A stretch of DNA of 64,000 bases from an uncultured Bacteroidota bacterium. GTDB taxonomy: Bacteria; Bacteroidota; Bacteroidia; Chitinophagales; Chitinophagaceae. The stretch covers positions 1 to 64,000 of the forward strand of contig CAILUU010000052.1 in the NCBI GenBank assembly GCA_903837525.1. The letters run 5' to 3'. The notes beneath the pieces were generated by a model. That model was not told the origin of the DNA and did no database searches. It saw nothing but the letters and a program-made list of their open reading frames with translations. Positions 52,602 through 63,868 of the stretch are shown here, piece after piece. Every line of letters starts with the position of its first letter. Position 1 is the stretch's first letter. The translations under genes were made by a program, and so were the position numbers.

Positions 52602-52782
52602 TTTTGTACTTGGTATGTAATTTAAAAATTAGTTGCATCATTACTTTATTAAACCCAATTGCCAAAAGCAGTTTTTTAGTTTTATAGTATGGTTACTATG
52701 CCGGTTAAGATGTCTGCCTTACGATAGTTTCAAAACAGGAGCATCTAACTAGTTTTTTTACCACAAAAGATTAAATAATAAT

Positions 52783-53682
52783 TTATTTAAAAGCAGGATG
52801 AAATTGCTGCAAAGTGGTTCTCAAAAAAGCTCTATCTAAATGCGTATAAATTTCGGTAGTGGTAATACTTTCATGCCCAAGCATTTCTTGTACGGCCCTT
52901 AAATCGGCACCGCCCTCTACCAAATGTGTTGCAAAGGAATGCCTAAACGTGTGAGGCGAAATATTTTTTGTAATGGCAGCTTTTTTTGCCAAGTCTTTCA
53001 ATATTAAAAAAATCATTACTCTGCTAAGTTTACTTCCTCCCCTATTTAAAAATAAAAAATCCTCTTGCCCCATTTTAACTTTATTATGTACTCTGTTATT
53101 TTCTTTATAAATCGTAATAAACTTTATAGCATCGCTTCCAATGGGTACTAATCGTTCTTTATCACCTTTGCCAATTACCCGTATAAAACCAACATCTAAA
53201 TACAAACAACTTATTTTTAAATTTACTAGTTCGCTTACCCGTAATCCACAACTGTAAAGGGTTTCCAAAATAGCTTTATTTCTTGCCCCTTCGAGTTTAC
53301 TCAAATCTATTTGGGCAATTATTTGCTCTATTTCTATAAAACTTAACACATCTGGCAAGGCTCTTTTAAGTTTTGGTGCTTCTAATAAAATAGTTGGGTC
53401 GGTGGTTGTAATTTGTTCTACTAAACAATATTTATAAAAATTACGCAACCCACTTATAATTCTTGCTTGGGAGGTTGCCGTCATTCCTAACTCGGCAATC
53501 CATTGCACAAATTTTTCTAAATCTTTTAAGGTAAGTTGCTCGGGTGTTTTTAAATCGTTTAAGGTTTGTAAGTAAGTAGTTACTTTATCAATATCGGTTA
53601 AGTAAGCCTCAACCGAATTATTGGCTAACGATTTTTCTAATTGCAGATAGGCTTTAAACCCTTTTTTATATGCTTCCCACAT
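52783..53682 (-). CDS. xerD: Tyrosine recombinase XerD-like
   Basis: XerC and XerD resolve chromosome dimers at dif. The 299-residue protein has the N-terminal SAM-like domain (GFKAYLQLEKSLANNSVEAY) and all catalytic residues: Arg148 in SCGLRVSEL, Lys172, His244 and Arg247 in SPHTFRHSF, His270 in MLGHESI and the nucleophile Tyr279 in EIYTH. The length and the 'G-x-R-VSELV' core match housekeeping XerD rather than a phage or transposon integrase, and there is no mobile-element gene next to it. Its partner XerC is not in the window. Confidence 0.9.
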   Translation of the reverse strand: MWEAYKKGFKAYLQLEKSLANNSVEAYLTDIDKVTTYLQTLNDLKTPEQLTLKDLEKFVQWIAELGMTATSQARIISGLRNFYKYCLVEQITTTDPTILLEAPKLKRALPDVLSFIEIEQIIAQIDLSKLEGARNKAILETLYSCGLRVSELVNLKISCLYLDVGFIRVIGKGDKERLVPIGSDAIKFITIYKENNRVHNKVKMGQEDFLFLNRGGSKLSRVMIFLILKDLAKKAAITKNISPHTFRHSFATHLVEGGADLRAVQEMLGHESITTTEIYTHLDRAFLRTTLQQFHPAFK

Positions 53683-53765
53683 AGTGTAAAAATCTATTTT
53701 ACATTTAAAAGCAATTATATGTTATTTTAGCAACTTTATTTTATTAATCGTTACTAAATTCTTCA

Positions 53766-54269
53766 ATGCAGGCAGTTAATCTAAAATCGTTCAAACAAAA
53801 AATTGGCAGAAATAAAACAGCATTTAAACGTTTTTTAAACAGGGTTAATAAAAATCCTCCAAAAAATATTGATGAGCTTACGCCTAAACTTGAAAAAGAA
53901 GTTTGGAAAGAAGTTGACTGTTTAAGTTGTGCAAACTGTTGTAAAACAATGACGCCAACGTATACTCCTGCAGATATAAAAAGAATTTCGGCACACTTTG
54001 GTCAAACACCAAAACAGTTTAAAGATCAATGGTTAAAGTTTGATAAAAAAGAAGGTGATTGGCAAAACAAAATTCAGCCTTGCCAATTTTTAAATTTAAA
54101 AACGAATATGTGTTCTATTTATGAAATAAGACCTACAGATTGCTCTGGCTTCCCTTACTTATCTATTAAAAAAATAACCGATTATATGCATGTGCACAAG
54201 CAAAATATTGAGTACTGCCCGGCAACCTATAAAATGGTAGAAAAAATGCAAAAACTTCTTTCTGTTTAA
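53766..54269 (+). CDS. YkgJ-family cysteine-cluster protein
   Basis: The 167-residue soluble protein has the family's cysteine core: VDCLSCANCCKTMTPTYTP, then CQFLNLKTNMCSIYEIRPTDCSGFPY and a late EYCPA. The cysteines probably bind a zinc or iron-sulfur centre. The function of UPF0153/YkgJ proteins is unknown. It is divergent from xerD with 83 bases between. Confidence 0.9.
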   Translation: MQAVNLKSFKQKIGRNKTAFKRFLNRVNKNPPKNIDELTPKLEKEVWKEVDCLSCANCCKTMTPTYTPADIKRISAHFGQTPKQFKDQWLKFDKKEGDWQNKIQPCQFLNLKTNMCSIYEIRPTDCSGFPYLSIKKITDYMHVHKQNIEYCPATYKMVEKMQKLLSV

Positions 54270-54292
54270 ACTAGTTATTTAAAAAAAATCCA

Positions 54293-54649
54293 TCACAAAT
54301 AAACATCTTCTATTAAAAAATACTCCACTGGTGTATCTTTTAATAGGGTAATGGCTAATACATTAAACTGTATACGTTTCCATTGGGGATGTTGGTAAAC
54401 AAATTCTTCTGCTGCATTAAGTAAATTTTGAATTTTCTTTTTGGTAACACTTTCTTCGGGCAAGCCAAACTTTTTAGTTGTACGAGTTTTTACTTCTATA
54501 AAGTGAAGTAAATTATCTTTAGTTGCAATAATATCAACCTCCCAATGACTATGCCGCCAGTTTTTATGTAAAATAACATACCCATTTTGGCTAAAATAAT
54601 TTACCGCTAATTCTTCCCCAACTTTACCTGTATCTGTATGTTTTGCCAT
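54293..54649 (-). CDS. YraN-family (UPF0102) nuclease-like protein
   Basis: The 118-residue protein opens with HTDTGKVGEELAVNYFSQNGY and has WEVDIIATKDNLLHFIEVKTR, the E...D...E-x-K arrangement of PD-(D/E)XK nucleases. The family is usually near DNA-processing genes; its biological role is not known. It is convergent with ykgJ by 23 bases. Confidence 0.93.
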   Translation of the reverse strand: MAKHTDTGKVGEELAVNYFSQNGYVILHKNWRHSHWEVDIIATKDNLLHFIEVKTRTTKKFGLPEESVTKKKIQNLLNAAEEFVYQHPQWKRIQFNVLAITLLKDTPVEYFLIEDVYL

Positions 54650-54755
54650 TGTACAAATATATTTATTCCGTAATTAACACTATGAGGATAAATGCTTTGG
54701 AAAAAAAGGGCTACAAAAAAATTAATACCTATTTTTGCCCTAGAAAATTATAAAT

Positions 54756-55325
54756 ATGAAAATTAATAAAAATACGGTTTGGAGCCTTGTACTATTGGTA
54801 GTTATAGCTTCTTTATATAGAATTATACCAAACCGTCCAACAGGCTTTGCACCACAAATTGCAATGGCATTATTTGCAGGGTCTATTATAAAAGATAAAA
54901 AATATTCTTTTTTGCTGCCCCTACTTTCTATGTTTATTTCAGATGCGTTATATGAAGTTTTATATATAAATGGGCTAACACAAATAGCAGGATTTTATAG
55001 TGGGCAATACATAAATTATATTTTATTTGTTGGCATAACGGTAATAGGCTTTTTCATTAAAAAAACATCTATTTCACACATCATTGGTGGCTCTTTGGTT
55101 GGTACTACATTGTATTTTTTAGCCTCTAATTTTCTTGTTTGGTTAAGTGGAACAGGGATAAATAATTTACCCTATGCTAAAAGTTGGGCAGGCATTATAG
55201 AGTGCTACACTGTAGCCTTACCTTTTTACCTAAACAGTATTTATGCTACCGTACTATTTTGTACAATTTTATTTGGCGCATATGCTTTAATTACTAAACA
55301 ATTGGCTAAGCAAAGTATTGCATAA
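54756..55325 (+). CDS. DUF6580 family membrane protein
   Basis: The 189-residue protein has about five helices. RIIPNRPTGFAPQIAMALFAG and LLPLLSMFISDALYE match the DUF6580 family, which resembles ECF-transporter substrate-binding components. The substrate is unknown. It is a single gene with its own terminator, upstream of katG. Confidence 0.82.
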   Translation: MKINKNTVWSLVLLVVIASLYRIIPNRPTGFAPQIAMALFAGSIIKDKKYSFLLPLLSMFISDALYEVLYINGLTQIAGFYSGQYINYILFVGITVIGFFIKKTSISHIIGGSLVGTTLYFLASNFLVWLSGTGINNLPYAKSWAGIIECYTVALPFYLNSIYATVLFCTILFGAYALITKQLAKQSIA

Positions 55326-55342
55326 ATAATATAATTTTCTAT

Positions 55343-55376
55343 AAAAAGTCATCTAACAATTTAGATGGCTTTTTTT
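55343..55376 (+). terminator. Terminator of the DUF6580 gene
   Basis: AAAAAGTCATCTA (55343-55355) pairs with TAGATGGCTTTTT (55362-55374) with one wobble, followed by more T residues. Confidence 0.85.
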
Positions 55377-55452
55377 ATTCAACTTGTTAAACCAAATAAA
55401 TTCTTTTGAAAATTTCATCGTAATTTTATCAATAAAAAGTTACAAAAAATAA

Positions 55453-57678
<2,226 letters not shown>

Positions 57679-57703
57679 GTATTACATTTATACATATTTT
57701 TTT

Positions 57704-57737
57704 AATAGGTGGTTTGGTAACAACCCACCTATTTTTA
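57704..57737 (+). terminator. Terminator of katG
   Basis: AATAGGTGG (57704-57712) pairs with CCACCTATT (57725-57733) around a 12-base loop, followed by a T-rich run, 26 bases after the katG stop. Confidence 0.85.
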
Positions 57738-57770
57738 TTTTATAGAGATACTAGAAGAATTGCTTAGGCT

Positions 57771-57812
57771 ATATTTAATTAAGTAAAAAAGCAGTTTTAC
57801 TTAATTAAATAT
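57771..57812. repeat. Perfect 18-bp inverted repeat, likely two-way terminator
   Basis: ATATTTAATTAAGTAAAA (57771-57788) and its exact complement (57795-57812) flank the loop AAGCAG. It lies between katG and the convergent porin remnant, ending 11 bases from that remnant's stop. Confidence 0.85.
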
Positions 57813-57823
57813 ACATTTCGTTT

Positions 57824-58147
57824 CTAAAATTTTATAGTGACATTGGTGGTTAATGAATAGTTGTTTTTGTTATTTTTAAAAATAGGATTTTTGAATCATA
57901 CATTTTTCCTTCTACTCTATACAGTACTCTTTTATTTATTGAATAATCTACATTTGCTGGTACCCCCGAAACCTGAAACCCATTTGAAGTATTGGTAGAA
58001 ATAATTGTTTGATGATTTTGGATTTGCAAAATCATAACTGTAGTAAATTTCTCCATAACCACTAAATGTCCATTTTTTTGTGGAGTCATTTTGTGCAACT
58101 AAAAAAGTTGAAGAGAGTAGTAAAATTGCTAGCAAAAAGAGTTTCAT
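57824..58147 (-). pseudogene. Internally deleted, frameshifted outer-membrane porin gene
   Basis: From the ATG at 58147 one frame reads a signal peptide and barrel start (MKLFLLAILLLSSTFLVAQ, then TFSGYGEIYYSYDFANPK). Within about 50 residues it jumps: a second frame carries what looks like the last strands of a barrel (SGVPANVDYSINKRVLYRVE, then GKMYDSK). A third frame, reached by restoring one A in the A-run of GATTCAAAAATCC, gives IFKNNKNNYSLTTNVTIKF and a stop at 57824-57826. The C-terminal phenylalanine is typical of outer-membrane barrels. The middle, hundreds of residues in intact homologues, is missing. This is a large in-frame-breaking deletion plus one single-base loss. Confidence 0.8.
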
Positions 58148-58189
58148 TTAGAATATTGATTTATTTTTTAGCAATCACCAGATGAAGGG

Positions 58190-58270
58190 TCGTTGCGTAA
58201 AGTATACATATTTTTGAAAACAATGCAACGCCCTTGGCTTACGCACAGGGCTATAGAGGATACGTTGCTT
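58190..58270. repeat. GCAACG/CGTTGC hairpin region downstream of the Fe-S gene
   Basis: CGTTGC at 58193-58198 and at 58263-58268 can each pair with GCAACG at 58225-58230, and CCCT/AGGG (58231-58234, 58247-58250) adds an inner stem. It lies just past the stop of the minus-strand Fe-S gene and could be its 3' end structure or a degenerate intergenic palindrome. Nothing else is seen in 58148-58294. Confidence 0.4.
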
Positions 58271-58294
58271 GGAAAGAAATTAATAAACTAACAC

Positions 58295-59608
58295 CTACCC
58301 CATTTCCTGCACCCATTTATCTCTGTCCTCTGGGCTAAATTTCCAAGGGGCAAAATTATTTTCAATATTACTAAACATACCATTCCATTCTTGTGGGGCG
58401 TTGCCATCTTCCATAATAAGGCTACGGCGTAGCTCTACAATAATATCTAAAGGCGATATAGATACAGGGCATTCCTCTATACATGCATTACAAGTGGTAC
58501 AGGCTCTTAATTCTTCGACAGTTATGTAATCGTTTAGTAGGGTTTTACCATCATCTTTAAATTCTTTATTTGCGTTTATGTTTTTTCCAACTTCAGTTAG
58601 GCGGTCCCGTGTGTCCATCATTATTTTTCGTGGACTTAATAATTTTCCGGTAAGGTTTGCTGGGCAGGCGGCACTGCAACGTCCACACTCTGTACAACTA
58701 TACGCATCTAATAAACTTTTCCAACTAAGGTCCATTACATCTTTTGCACCAAATTTTTGTAGAGCTGCTTCTGTAGTAGGGGCATGCTCTGGCTGCATAG
58801 CATACAATACTTCGTTTTGTATACTTTTCATATTATCCATTTTGCCTGTGCTAGTTAGCCTTGCATAGTAGGCATTAGGAAAGGCCAACATTATATGTAA
58901 ATGTTTACTATACGGTAAGTAATTTAAAAAGGCTAAAATACCTATAATGTGCACCCACCAAGCACTACGCTCTATGGCTATTAAACTACTCGTACTAAAA
59001 TTGCTAAATAAAGTTGATAACCCACCGCTAATAATAAAATTACCTGTCGTATGGTAATGCGCTGCTCCTATTAGTTGTAATGCCTTATCTGTAGCATTCA
59101 TTAATAAAAACAAGCTCATTAAAATAATTTCTACAATTAAAATAGTATTGGCATCGCTACGTGGCCAACCATTTAAATCTTTACTTATAAACCGTTTTAA
59201 TTTTAAACTATTTCTTCTTATTAAAAATACTACACAAACTACTAATACCCCTAAGGCTAGTACTTCAAAAAAATTAATTAAAAAAGTATAAAAGCTGCCA
59301 AATATCGGTAGAAAAAGGCGGTGTGTACCAAGTATGCCATCTAACAAAATTTCTAACACTTCTATATTAATGATGATAAAACCTGCATAAATAATAAAGT
59401 GCATTACGGCAACGGTAACATTTTTAAACATCTTTTTTTGTCCAAGCGCCAATAATATTAAATTACGCCAACGTTGGGGTTTATTATCAGAAATATCCTG
59501 AGGTTTGCCTAAAAAAATATTACGGCGAATTTGCATAATATTTTTTGCAAAAAGCCAACTTGCAAATGCTAAAAGTGCACTAAAAAGTACTTGTAAAATA
59601 AGTTGCAT
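58295..59608 (-). CDS. Membrane-bound (Fe-S) oxidoreductase subunit
   Basis: The 437-residue protein has a membrane half with about five helices (residues 1-245), resembling a nitrate reductase gamma-type electron-transfer unit. A soluble half follows with two 4Fe-4S motifs, CTECGRCSAACPANL and CTTCNACIEECPVSI. It is the normal partner of the CCG-domain protein, whose gene here is 29 kb away at 28227. Together they would carry electrons from a flavoprotein or quinol to an unknown acceptor. Confidence 0.9.
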   Translation of the reverse strand: MQLILQVLFSALLAFASWLFAKNIMQIRRNIFLGKPQDISDNKPQRWRNLILLALGQKKMFKNVTVAVMHFIIYAGFIIINIEVLEILLDGILGTHRLFLPIFGSFYTFLINFFEVLALGVLVVCVVFLIRRNSLKLKRFISKDLNGWPRSDANTILIVEIILMSLFLLMNATDKALQLIGAAHYHTTGNFIISGGLSTLFSNFSTSSLIAIERSAWWVHIIGILAFLNYLPYSKHLHIMLAFPNAYYARLTSTGKMDNMKSIQNEVLYAMQPEHAPTTEAALQKFGAKDVMDLSWKSLLDAYSCTECGRCSAACPANLTGKLLSPRKIMMDTRDRLTEVGKNINANKEFKDDGKTLLNDYITVEELRACTTCNACIEECPVSISPLDIIVELRRSLIMEDGNAPQEWNGMFSNIENNFAPWKFSPEDRDKWVQEMG

Positions 59609-59715
59609 AATTTTATTATATAGCGTAAAGTTAACTTAAATCTAGTAAATTTTTATAGGTCATCTTTGTATAAATATGTTTTATTTTGAGTTAATGATAC
59701 TGAAAGGTTGTTTTA

Positions 59716-59745
59716 GTTACTTTTTATGAGACAATAAAAAGTAAC
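59716..59745 (+). repeat. Perfect 12-bp inverted repeat upstream of the phosphoribosyltransferase
   Basis: GTTACTTTTTAT (59716-59727) and ATAAAAAGTAAC (59734-59745) enclose GAGACA. It lies 52 bases before the start at 59797, in a position for an operator or a leader hairpin. The function is unknown. Confidence 0.65.
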
Positions 59746-59796
59746 ACCAAAATAATTAGTGTAATTAATGTAATTTTATTACTAATAAGGTTAAAA

Positions 59797-60288
59797 ATGA
59801 AAAAACAAATATTAACTGAAGAGGCAGCGTTAAAAAAATTAAAACGTATAGCGTTAGAGGTGGCAGAGCGCAATTTTAACGAAAAAGAATTATTACTGAT
59901 TGGTATTAAGGAAAATGGTATTGTAATAGCCCAAATTATTTCAAAACTTATGAAAGATGTTTTTACAGGCAGCATAAGTGTTGTGGCACTAAGTATGAAT
60001 AAAAAAAAGCCTACCACTATCACCATTGAAAAAGATATTGATGTTGATGGCAAAACAATTTTACTAATTGATGATGTAGCTAACAGTGGTCGAACTATGT
60101 TGTATGCATTAAAACCATTGTTAGAAAAACATCCTAAAAAAATACAAACCCTTGCTTTAGTGGAACGCACCCATAAAACTTTTCCGGTAGATGTGGATTA
60201 TGTAGGCCTTAGCATTTCCACAACATTAAATGAGCATATTACCATAGAAGTGGGTGAAGATAAAGTTATGGGTGCTTGGATGGAATAA
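59797..60288 (+). CDS. PyrR-like phosphoribosyltransferase
   Basis: The 163-residue protein has the PRPP-binding motif TILLIDDVANSGRT (about residues 86-99) and an N-terminal LLIGIKENGIVIA segment, as in PyrR and related type I phosphoribosyltransferases. Unlike a typical pyrimidine regulator it is not next to pyrimidine genes, so uracil salvage or another base-transfer role is possible. The start at 59797 follows a perfect hairpin. Confidence 0.85.
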   Translation: MKKQILTEEAALKKLKRIALEVAERNFNEKELLLIGIKENGIVIAQIISKLMKDVFTGSISVVALSMNKKKPTTITIEKDIDVDGKTILLIDDVANSGRTMLYALKPLLEKHPKKIQTLALVERTHKTFPVDVDYVGLSISTTLNEHITIEVGEDKVMGAWME

Positions 60289-60290
60289 GG

Positions 60291-60644
60291 TTACTCCATT
60301 GCATCTAAATTTTTTATCATTTGCTCTAGTACAAAAAAATAATTTTAAACAAAGTTTTCATCTTCAAAAAAATTAAACGACCGTATACTTAATAACAATG
60401 ATAAGTTATCATCAAATTATTTTAAATCGACGGTATTACCATTTTGCACCCATTCTTGGCAAAGAATATCCTTAATATCGGTTGAATTTTAAAGTAACAC
60501 TAATCCTTTACTGTATTTAGTTACAATACTATTCTCGACACAATTTCTAGTTCCTTTTTCCTCTTCTACAACAGATTAATTATTACAAAAAACGACTAAA
60601 CAAGTATATGCAAATAAGTAAAAGGCAATTATTTTCAATGACAT
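60291..60644 (-). pseudogene. Small lipoprotein gene broken by four TAA codons, no frameshift
   Basis: From the ATG at 60644 one frame runs 117 codons without a frameshift to a TAA at 60291-60293, interrupted four times by TAA (complements of 60576-60578, 60489-60491, 60417-60419 and 60345-60347). The translation is protein-like: a signal with a lipobox-like end (YTCLVVFC), then EEEKGTRNCVENSIVTKYSK, TDIKDILCQEWVQNGNTVDL, SIRSFNFFEDENF and FFVLEQMIKNLDAME. The W-containing middle recalls small lipocalin-like lipoproteins. It occupies most of the 412-base gap between the PRTase and TonB receptor genes. I checked every codon against the plus strand. Confidence 0.72.
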
Positions 60645-60700
60645 AATTTTTATTAAAATAAGGATTGTTTTAAACGCAGTAAAATATTTATCTTCATTCT

Positions 60701-63202
60701 ATGAAAATATTTTTTTCAGCACTTTTTTTATTTCTTCTTTCTTCATCTATTGCTCAAAAAAAACAAGGTTGGGTAAGCGGTATTTTAATAGATGAAAGCG
60801 AGAAAACATTACCCAATGTATCGATTTCTATTTTAGGTAAAGCAACTGGCATTACTACAAATGATAGTGGCTACTTTAGAATAAAAGTTACGGCAGAAAA
60901 GGCATTTGCACTTATTTTTTCTTACACTGGCTATATTGACGTTCAAAAAAAATTTTACCTTAGTACGAATGAAGAAGAAAAAATAATAGTACGTATGCAA
61001 CTTAAAGGAAAAGTATTAGATGAAGTAATTATTAGCGATGAAAGAGATAGAAAAGAAGCTGGCTTAATAAAAATAAATCCAAAAAATGCTTTGGTGTTGC
61101 CTAGTACCATTGGCGGTATAGAGGGATTAATTAAAATTTTAGTAGGGAGTAATAACGAGTTAACATCGCAATACAGTGTACGTGGTGGAAACTACGATGA
61201 AAACTTAATGTATGTAAATGATTTTGAAATTTTTAGACCTTACTTAGTCCGCAGCGGTCAACAAGAAGGATTAAGTTTTATTAATCCGGAGTTAGCAAAA
61301 AGTGTAAATTTTTATAACGGTGGATTTCAAGCCAAGTATGGCGATAAAATGAGTAGTGTATTAGATATACAATACAAAAAACCAAAAGCATTTGGGGGCT
61401 CGGCCTATATAAGTTTATTAGAGCAAGGCCTACATATTGAGGGCTCCTCTAAAAATGAAAAAGCTACCTATTTGATGGGTGTACGAAACCGTAGCAATAA
61501 AAATATTTTAAGTAGTCAAGAAACAACGGGTGCATACATTCCCTCTTCAAATGATGTGCAAACTTTTGTTACCTATAAAGTAAACAGTAAAATTCAGTTT
61601 GAATTATTAGGTAATTTATCGTCAACTAAATTTTCGCTAATTCCGCAATCTGCACAAAAAACATCAGCAATATTTTCGCCTTTATTTACGGCAAATTTAG
61701 GATTAGATATTTTTTTTGAAGGACAAGAGAAAGATGCTTATAAAACAAGTCTGTTGGGCTTAACAACCATTTATCAGCCCAATAAAAAAGTACGTATAAA
61801 GGCAATGCTTAGTCGTTTTCAAAATACTGAAAACGAAAATTTTGATATAGCTGGTGCCTATTTATTTGGGGATAGAGATTTTGATAAAAGTAGTAGCACA
61901 TTTGGACAAATAACAAATCCGCTTGGTGCAGGGTACTATCAAAATTACGGTAGAAATAGTTTAAACATTACTGTTTATAATGCAACACTACGAGGAAGTT
62001 TAGATAAAGGAAAGCATTTTATACAATTTGGAAATGCCATAGAACAAACCAACATTACAGATAAGTTAAAGGAGTGGGAGTATCAAGATTCTGCTGGTTA
62101 TTCATTACCCTACTCCCCTACAAATTTAGCATTGTTTAAATCTATTAGTACAACCGCTACTTTATCTATTCAAAAATATAGTGGCTATGTACAAGATAAT
62201 ATTCTATTAGGCGATAGTAGCAAAAACATTAGTTTACAAGCAGGTGTACGCTACAATTATAATTCGCTAAATAAAGAGTTTTTAATAAGCCCAAGAGCGC
62301 AACTAAGCTTTAAACCTAATTGGCAAAAAGACATTGTTTTTAACATTGCTGCTGGTAGTTACAACCAACCTCCATTTTATAGAGAATTGCGTAATTATGA
62401 TGCTGTGTTGAATACCGATATTAAAGCACAAAGAAGCTATCAAGTTGTAGCTGGGTTTAATTATAATTTTAAAGTGGATAAAACTAAGCCCTTTAGGCTA
62501 ACAGCAGAGGCGTATTACAAAAGTATGCGTAACGTAAATACCTATGACATTGATAATGTAAAAATTAAATACAGTGGTACCAATAATGCTAAAGCTTATA
62601 CCACAGGTTTTGAGGCAAGGTTATTTGGGGAATTAGTTAAAGATGCTGAAAGCTGGATTAGTGTTGGCTTTATGCGTAGTAGAGAAAATTTAGATAACGA
62701 TATTTTTTATCAATATAAGAATGCTGCTGGGGAAATTATTACATCAAAAAGTGTAGATCAAACACCTGTTGATAGCATACGTAATAGTGTTGGTTGGGTT
62801 CGCCGCCCTACGGACAGGTTAATTACCGTTGGTTTATTTTTAGAAGATTATTTACCTACTAATAAAAATTTTAAATTTCATTTAAATGCATTGTATGGCA
62901 GCAATATGAGTTATAATATTCCAAATAGTGTACGGTATAGAAATGCACTAATCATTGAGCCTTACATACGTTTAGATATTGGATTAAGTGCACAGTTACT
63001 AAGCGAAAAAAATCTTCGACGTGGTCATAGTCCCTTTAAAAGTTTTCAAAATATTTGGGCAAGTTTTGAGGTATTTAATTTAATTGATAGGCAAAATACA
63101 ATTTCGTATCAGTTAATAAAAGATTTTGCAAATACTACATATGCTATACCTAATAGATTAACACCAAGGTTGGTAAATTTTAAAATAGTGGGTAAATTTT
63201 AG
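60701..63202 (+). CDS. TonB-dependent receptor with CarboxypepD-like domain
   Basis: The 833-residue protein has a signal peptide (MKIFFSALFLFLLSSSIAQ), then a CarboxypepD regulatory-like domain (VSGILIDESEKTLPNVSISI, GITTNDSGYFRIKV). A TonB plug (LPSTIGGIEGLIKILVGSNN, YSVRGGNYDENLMYVNDFEI) and a barrel ending LVNFKIVGKF follow. The plug resembles FecA/BtuB-like types more than the OMP_b-brl_3 receptors at 5.8 and 29.6 kb. The ligand is unknown; no SusD partner is adjacent. Confidence 0.9.
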   Translation: MKIFFSALFLFLLSSSIAQKKQGWVSGILIDESEKTLPNVSISILGKATGITTNDSGYFRIKVTAEKAFALIFSYTGYIDVQKKFYLSTNEEEKIIVRMQLKGKVLDEVIISDERDRKEAGLIKINPKNALVLPSTIGGIEGLIKILVGSNNELTSQYSVRGGNYDENLMYVNDFEIFRPYLVRSGQQEGLSFINPELAKSVNFYNGGFQAKYGDKMSSVLDIQYKKPKAFGGSAYISLLEQGLHIEGSSKNEKATYLMGVRNRSNKNILSSQETTGAYIPSSNDVQTFVTYKVNSKIQFELLGNLSSTKFSLIPQSAQKTSAIFSPLFTANLGLDIFFEGQEKDAYKTSLLGLTTIYQPNKKVRIKAMLSRFQNTENENFDIAGAYLFGDRDFDKSSSTFGQITNPLGAGYYQNYGRNSLNITVYNATLRGSLDKGKHFIQFGNAIEQTNITDKLKEWEYQDSAGYSLPYSPTNLALFKSISTTATLSIQKYSGYVQDNILLGDSSKNISLQAGVRYNYNSLNKEFLISPRAQLSFKPNWQKDIVFNIAAGSYNQPPFYRELRNYDAVLNTDIKAQRSYQVVAGFNYNFKVDKTKPFRLTAEAYYKSMRNVNTYDIDNVKIKYSGTNNAKAYTTGFEARLFGELVKDAESWISVGFMRSRENLDNDIFYQYKNAAGEIITSKSVDQTPVDSIRNSVGWVRRPTDRLITVGLFLEDYLPTNKNFKFHLNALYGSNMSYNIPNSVRYRNALIIEPYIRLDIGLSAQLLSEKNLRRGHSPFKSFQNIWASFEVFNLIDRQNTISYQLIKDFANTTYAIPNRLTPRLVNFKIVGKF

Positions 63203-63271
63203 TTTTTAAATTCCCGAGTAGTCCTCGTTTTTTTGTTTGTAAAAGTTTCTCTGTTGCTTATTACCCTAAAA

Positions 63272-63868
63272 CTATTTTTCTAATAAAGTATAAAACTCCT
63301 GCTCGGCTAGTTCCTTTACCTGACCTGGCAACATATCTTGTAAATGTATACCACTAATATTAAGGCGTATAAGCCTTAAACAGCGGTGCTTTACGGCTAA
63401 AACCATTTTTCGAACTTGCCTAAATTTACCTTCGGTTAATGTAATTAATAACCAGGTATGTGCATACACCTCTCTATAATCGGTAGCATATTTATAAAGT
63501 AAGGTTGGCTGGTTAATTATTTCTATTGAGTATGGTTTTGCACTATAATTTTCACCCCCTTTTATTTTTATTTCAATTCCGTTTTGTAACTTTTTAAAGG
63601 TTTCTGCTGTCATTTTATTTTGCACGAGTACTAAATAAGATCGGCTATGTGGTTGTTGTGCTAAAAATAATTTACGAGTAACTGTTTTATCTGTTGTTAA
63701 AATTAAAAGCCCTTCCGATGTGCTATCTAATCGGCCTATGGCATGTGTACCTTCCGGAAAAGCAAAATTTAAACTATCTAACAACGGAACATTGTGGCTA
63801 CTTATAAATTGCGAAACCATGTTGTATGGTTTGTTAATAATAAAATAGCGGTTAATAGTATCACTCAT
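63272..63868 (-). CDS. RluE-like 23S rRNA pseudouridine synthase
   Basis: Starting at 63868 (MSDTINRYFIINKPYNMVSQF) gives 198 residues; a codon at 63877 adds three. The catalytic motif AIGRLDSTSEGLLILTTD contains the essential aspartate, and NKPYNMV and EGKFRQVRKMV are conserved in the RsuA/RluE group. It isomerises a uridine in 23S rRNA. No S4 domain is present, as in RluE. It stands alone next to the TonB receptor. Confidence 0.9.
   Translation of the reverse strand: MSDTINRYFIINKPYNMVSQFISSHNVPLLDSLNFAFPEGTHAIGRLDSTSEGLLILTTDKTVTRKLFLAQQPHSRSYLVLVQNKMTAETFKKLQNGIEIKIKGGENYSAKPYSIEIINQPTLLYKYATDYREVYAHTWLLITLTEGKFRQVRKMVLAVKHRCLRLIRLNISGIHLQDMLPGQVKELAEQEFYTLLEK

Noticed and set aside
52783-53682. 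Integrase of a mobile element
   Set aside because: Length and motifs fit housekeeping XerD and there are no mobile-element genes or tRNA next to it.
60291-60644. Recoding of TAA to an amino acid in this organism
   Set aside because: Most of the intact genes in the window end at TAA and at expected family lengths, so TAA functions as a stop; decay is the simpler reading.
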